From positions 34,499 through 98,498 of the forward strand of contig DJXH01000057.1 of assembly GCA_002449665.1 (NCBI GenBank): DNA of 64,000 bases, in the 5' to 3' direction. Made by a program: the position numbers and the translations under genes. The stretch is from Bacteroidales bacterium UBA7009 (GTDB taxonomy: Bacteria > Bacteroidota > Bacteroidia > Bacteroidales > Paludibacteraceae). The notes beneath the pieces were generated by a model. The model was given only the letters and a program-made list of their open reading frames with translations, made no database searches and was not told where the DNA came from. Shown piece by piece: positions 63,601 to 64,000 of the stretch (within the stretch, counting starts at the first letter, position 1; each line of letters starts with the position of its first letter).

Positions 63601-64000
63601 AACGAAGGCAGCCTGCCCACAAGCCACACCTACGATGTACCTACAGACCTTGTGGACGGCACAAAAGACGGTTTCACTTTCCTCGGTTGGTTCACTGACG
63701 AGAACTGCACTGTCAGCGCAGGCTCGAGTATCGCAGCCAACAGCATCACCGCCGACATCACCCTTTATGCCGACTGGAAAGAGAAAGTTACTCCTGAAAT
63801 AGCCCTTAATGATAACATCACCAACATATCAGAGTATGAGAGTATTCTCACCACCCATGCCGGTCAGGAGGTTAACGTAACTCTTGCAGGTCGCACCTTG
63901 GCAGCCAATCGTTGGCACACCCTCTGCCTGCCGTTTGACTATGACACCGATGGCAGTGCGCTTGACGGCAGAGTATATGAACTCAATGACTGCACCACCG
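60613..64000 (+). CDS. Giant repeat-rich secreted protein, 5' part (runs off the window)
   Basis: An open frame of at least 1129 codons with no stop before the window end. Signal peptide MKKLFSIFFVLAISIGTLWAQ. Residues about 178-413 are three beta-repeats of the divergent InlB B-repeat type (each ending G-Y-x-F-x-x-W and a YTATFE or YTAVFE-like strand). 414-655 is a unique AT-rich segment. About 656-900 are three more such repeats, and 903-1056 are two Listeria-Bacteroides (Flg_new) repeats (FAGWY, FLGWF, WAKW, YADWK). From 1060 a new domain starts (NRWHTLCLPFDYD). Such proteins are usually surface adhesins or type IX cargo; the C-terminus, which would show the sorting signal, is outside the window. 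Confidence 0.85.
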   Translation, partial: MKKLFSIFFVLAISIGTLWAQTSTTTNYTWDELYQEPYEALSGSTTTMYKYVWARGGGNYPAFWFYILFRKSEMVTYNGRTYPAKGNYTISSNLGTPNVIANYQVANTESGSSTPCITEYDVNSSKYYYPISGSGTVAEGADLPYITYSATSNQNANGYTVSSGQYQKIYVNVGSPATYYNVNVVSDNNSYGTVTSTYKSGYVYANNRSQEYKKNSVYTISATPKSGYRFVSWSDGGAQTHDITITGNQTYTATFESLAGQQYTVTTAVNNNSLGSVTPIGYQYENTNWNVAVTINDPANYYLSDWLRDGVSMGVRTNPLPVTVTKAETYTAVITAKEWTLTVNSDNISLGMVSGGGKYYNGESATLIATPANKLCSFVKWQKNGVDIPGATSATYNFTVSESATYTAVFEGIDATIIDVQAAMTGNSGWDDYTFKYWAKTKDYDIHIIGANGTYTEGADFDISNVNTSASHIIDHGVTVTLTSDFEGSFYTENGKQVLEAMVTGSNGKKYLLTLRGKNVGDGNLSVGYADNFSQTYSNIYVKEEKETGVWRISGRNGTGETYTTTWCSHFFFATDISKCGDVPNGFYQVDDNGGVGTIITTDNSSYQSYGSYYVQSYIYYDLATGYAEVVNRDENYYIRFEGYHYRGYTHTAQIGTTPYSITGATSEGGHVDIVWHSANCGNVTYTTADMPQKFFSGNSITLTAVADDGYRFDHWADAPANTNPSRDINVSSTGTYTAVFVLDVPAVMHTITINAPTNGTITVKDGETTINNGDQVEEGTTLTVTTNPTADYHFSAWTDNGAASVTVNGPKTICATFAPNDYFLNATYGEGGASVTRNDGGTNTTVKRAGNTVTLTPTAATGYEFVDWTGDGATYMSGNVFTFPTNGTHNTTYNVQATFQAMDYEITFHSNGGTGSYMNLTYTIEDEDIVLWTDEYIEKDGYTFAGWYDNEQLTGSAVTTIAQGSTGNKDFWAKWNANTYSITYKDKGNVAYSGNNEGSLPTSHTYDVPTDLVDGTKDGFTFLGWFTDENCTVSAGSSIAANSITADITLYADWKEKVTPEIALNDNITNISEYESILTTHAGQEVNVTLAGRTLAANRWHTLCLPFDYDTDGSALDGRVYELNDCTT

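Noticed and set aside
1..64000. tRNA, rRNA, tmRNA or integrase genes at island edges
   Set aside because: I looked in the intergenic gaps on both strands and saw no tRNA-like cloverleaf, rRNA sequence or recombinase. The island edges at about 23.5 and 44.6 kb show only promoters and a terminator.

Overview
The window looks like a chromosome segment of a Bacteroidales bacterium (phylum Bacteroidota), possibly from a metagenome assembly. The reasons are: repeated promoters of the Bacteroidota primary-sigma type (TTTG, about 20 bp, TAnnTTTG); a GldJ/GldK-like lipoprotein; a SusC/CirA-type TonB-dependent receptor; a CBM20-GH77 MalQ; and a eukaryote-like branching enzyme. I saw no rRNA, tRNA, CRISPR array, integrase or insertion sequence.

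Layout. 1-23.5 kb is housekeeping: glgB-nagB; a leftward cca-cysS-yraN-mnmG operon; a rightward thiL-GT4-ispD-kdsC-nadB-NlpC/P60 operon; pgk-DUF3127-phosphoesterase; leftward gldJ-like and gcvH; then folP-cdaA-metG. 23.5-44.5 kb is an accessory, partly AT-rich, leftward island. It holds a surface-glycan locus with a pseudaminic acid pathway (pseB, pseC, pseF, pseG, pseI and a PseH-like acetyltransferase), a sialyltransferase-like enzyme, other transferases, and an O-antigen-type exporter ATPase. Interspersed are an AAA ATPase/TOPRIM-like gene pair that may be a defence module and a decayed large gene. 44.5-59.1 kb returns to a TonB receptor and a malQ-ileS-lipoprotein-AsmA-M3 peptidase operon. 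59.1-60.5 kb has a probable small RNA, a 17-bp inverted repeat and a decayed toxin-antitoxin pair. 60.6 kb to the end is the 5' part of a giant repeat-rich secreted protein.

The main discovery is in the glycan island. The three longest G/C homopolymers of the window (9, 7 and 9 bases) all lie there, each inside or at the 5' end of a glycan gene. In each case a change of one base restores a longer reading frame that fits the family: an acetyltransferase C-terminus, an acyltransferase C-terminus, and an ATG-initiated ATP-grasp gene. All three are in the off or altered phase in this sequence. This is the architecture of a multi-gene phase-variable glycan. One tract lies in the PseH-like gene, so slippage there could switch pseudaminic acid synthesis itself. 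Homopolymer sequencing error is the main alternative. A 38-codon pseG remnant directly after pseF shows that the middle of the locus was replaced by a cassette carrying a second pseG.

Other points: a 33-bp tandem array with a palindrome in every unit upstream of an AAA_14 ATPase promoter; an epimerase-like protein with Asn at the usual catalytic Lys; and a mosaic surface protein.
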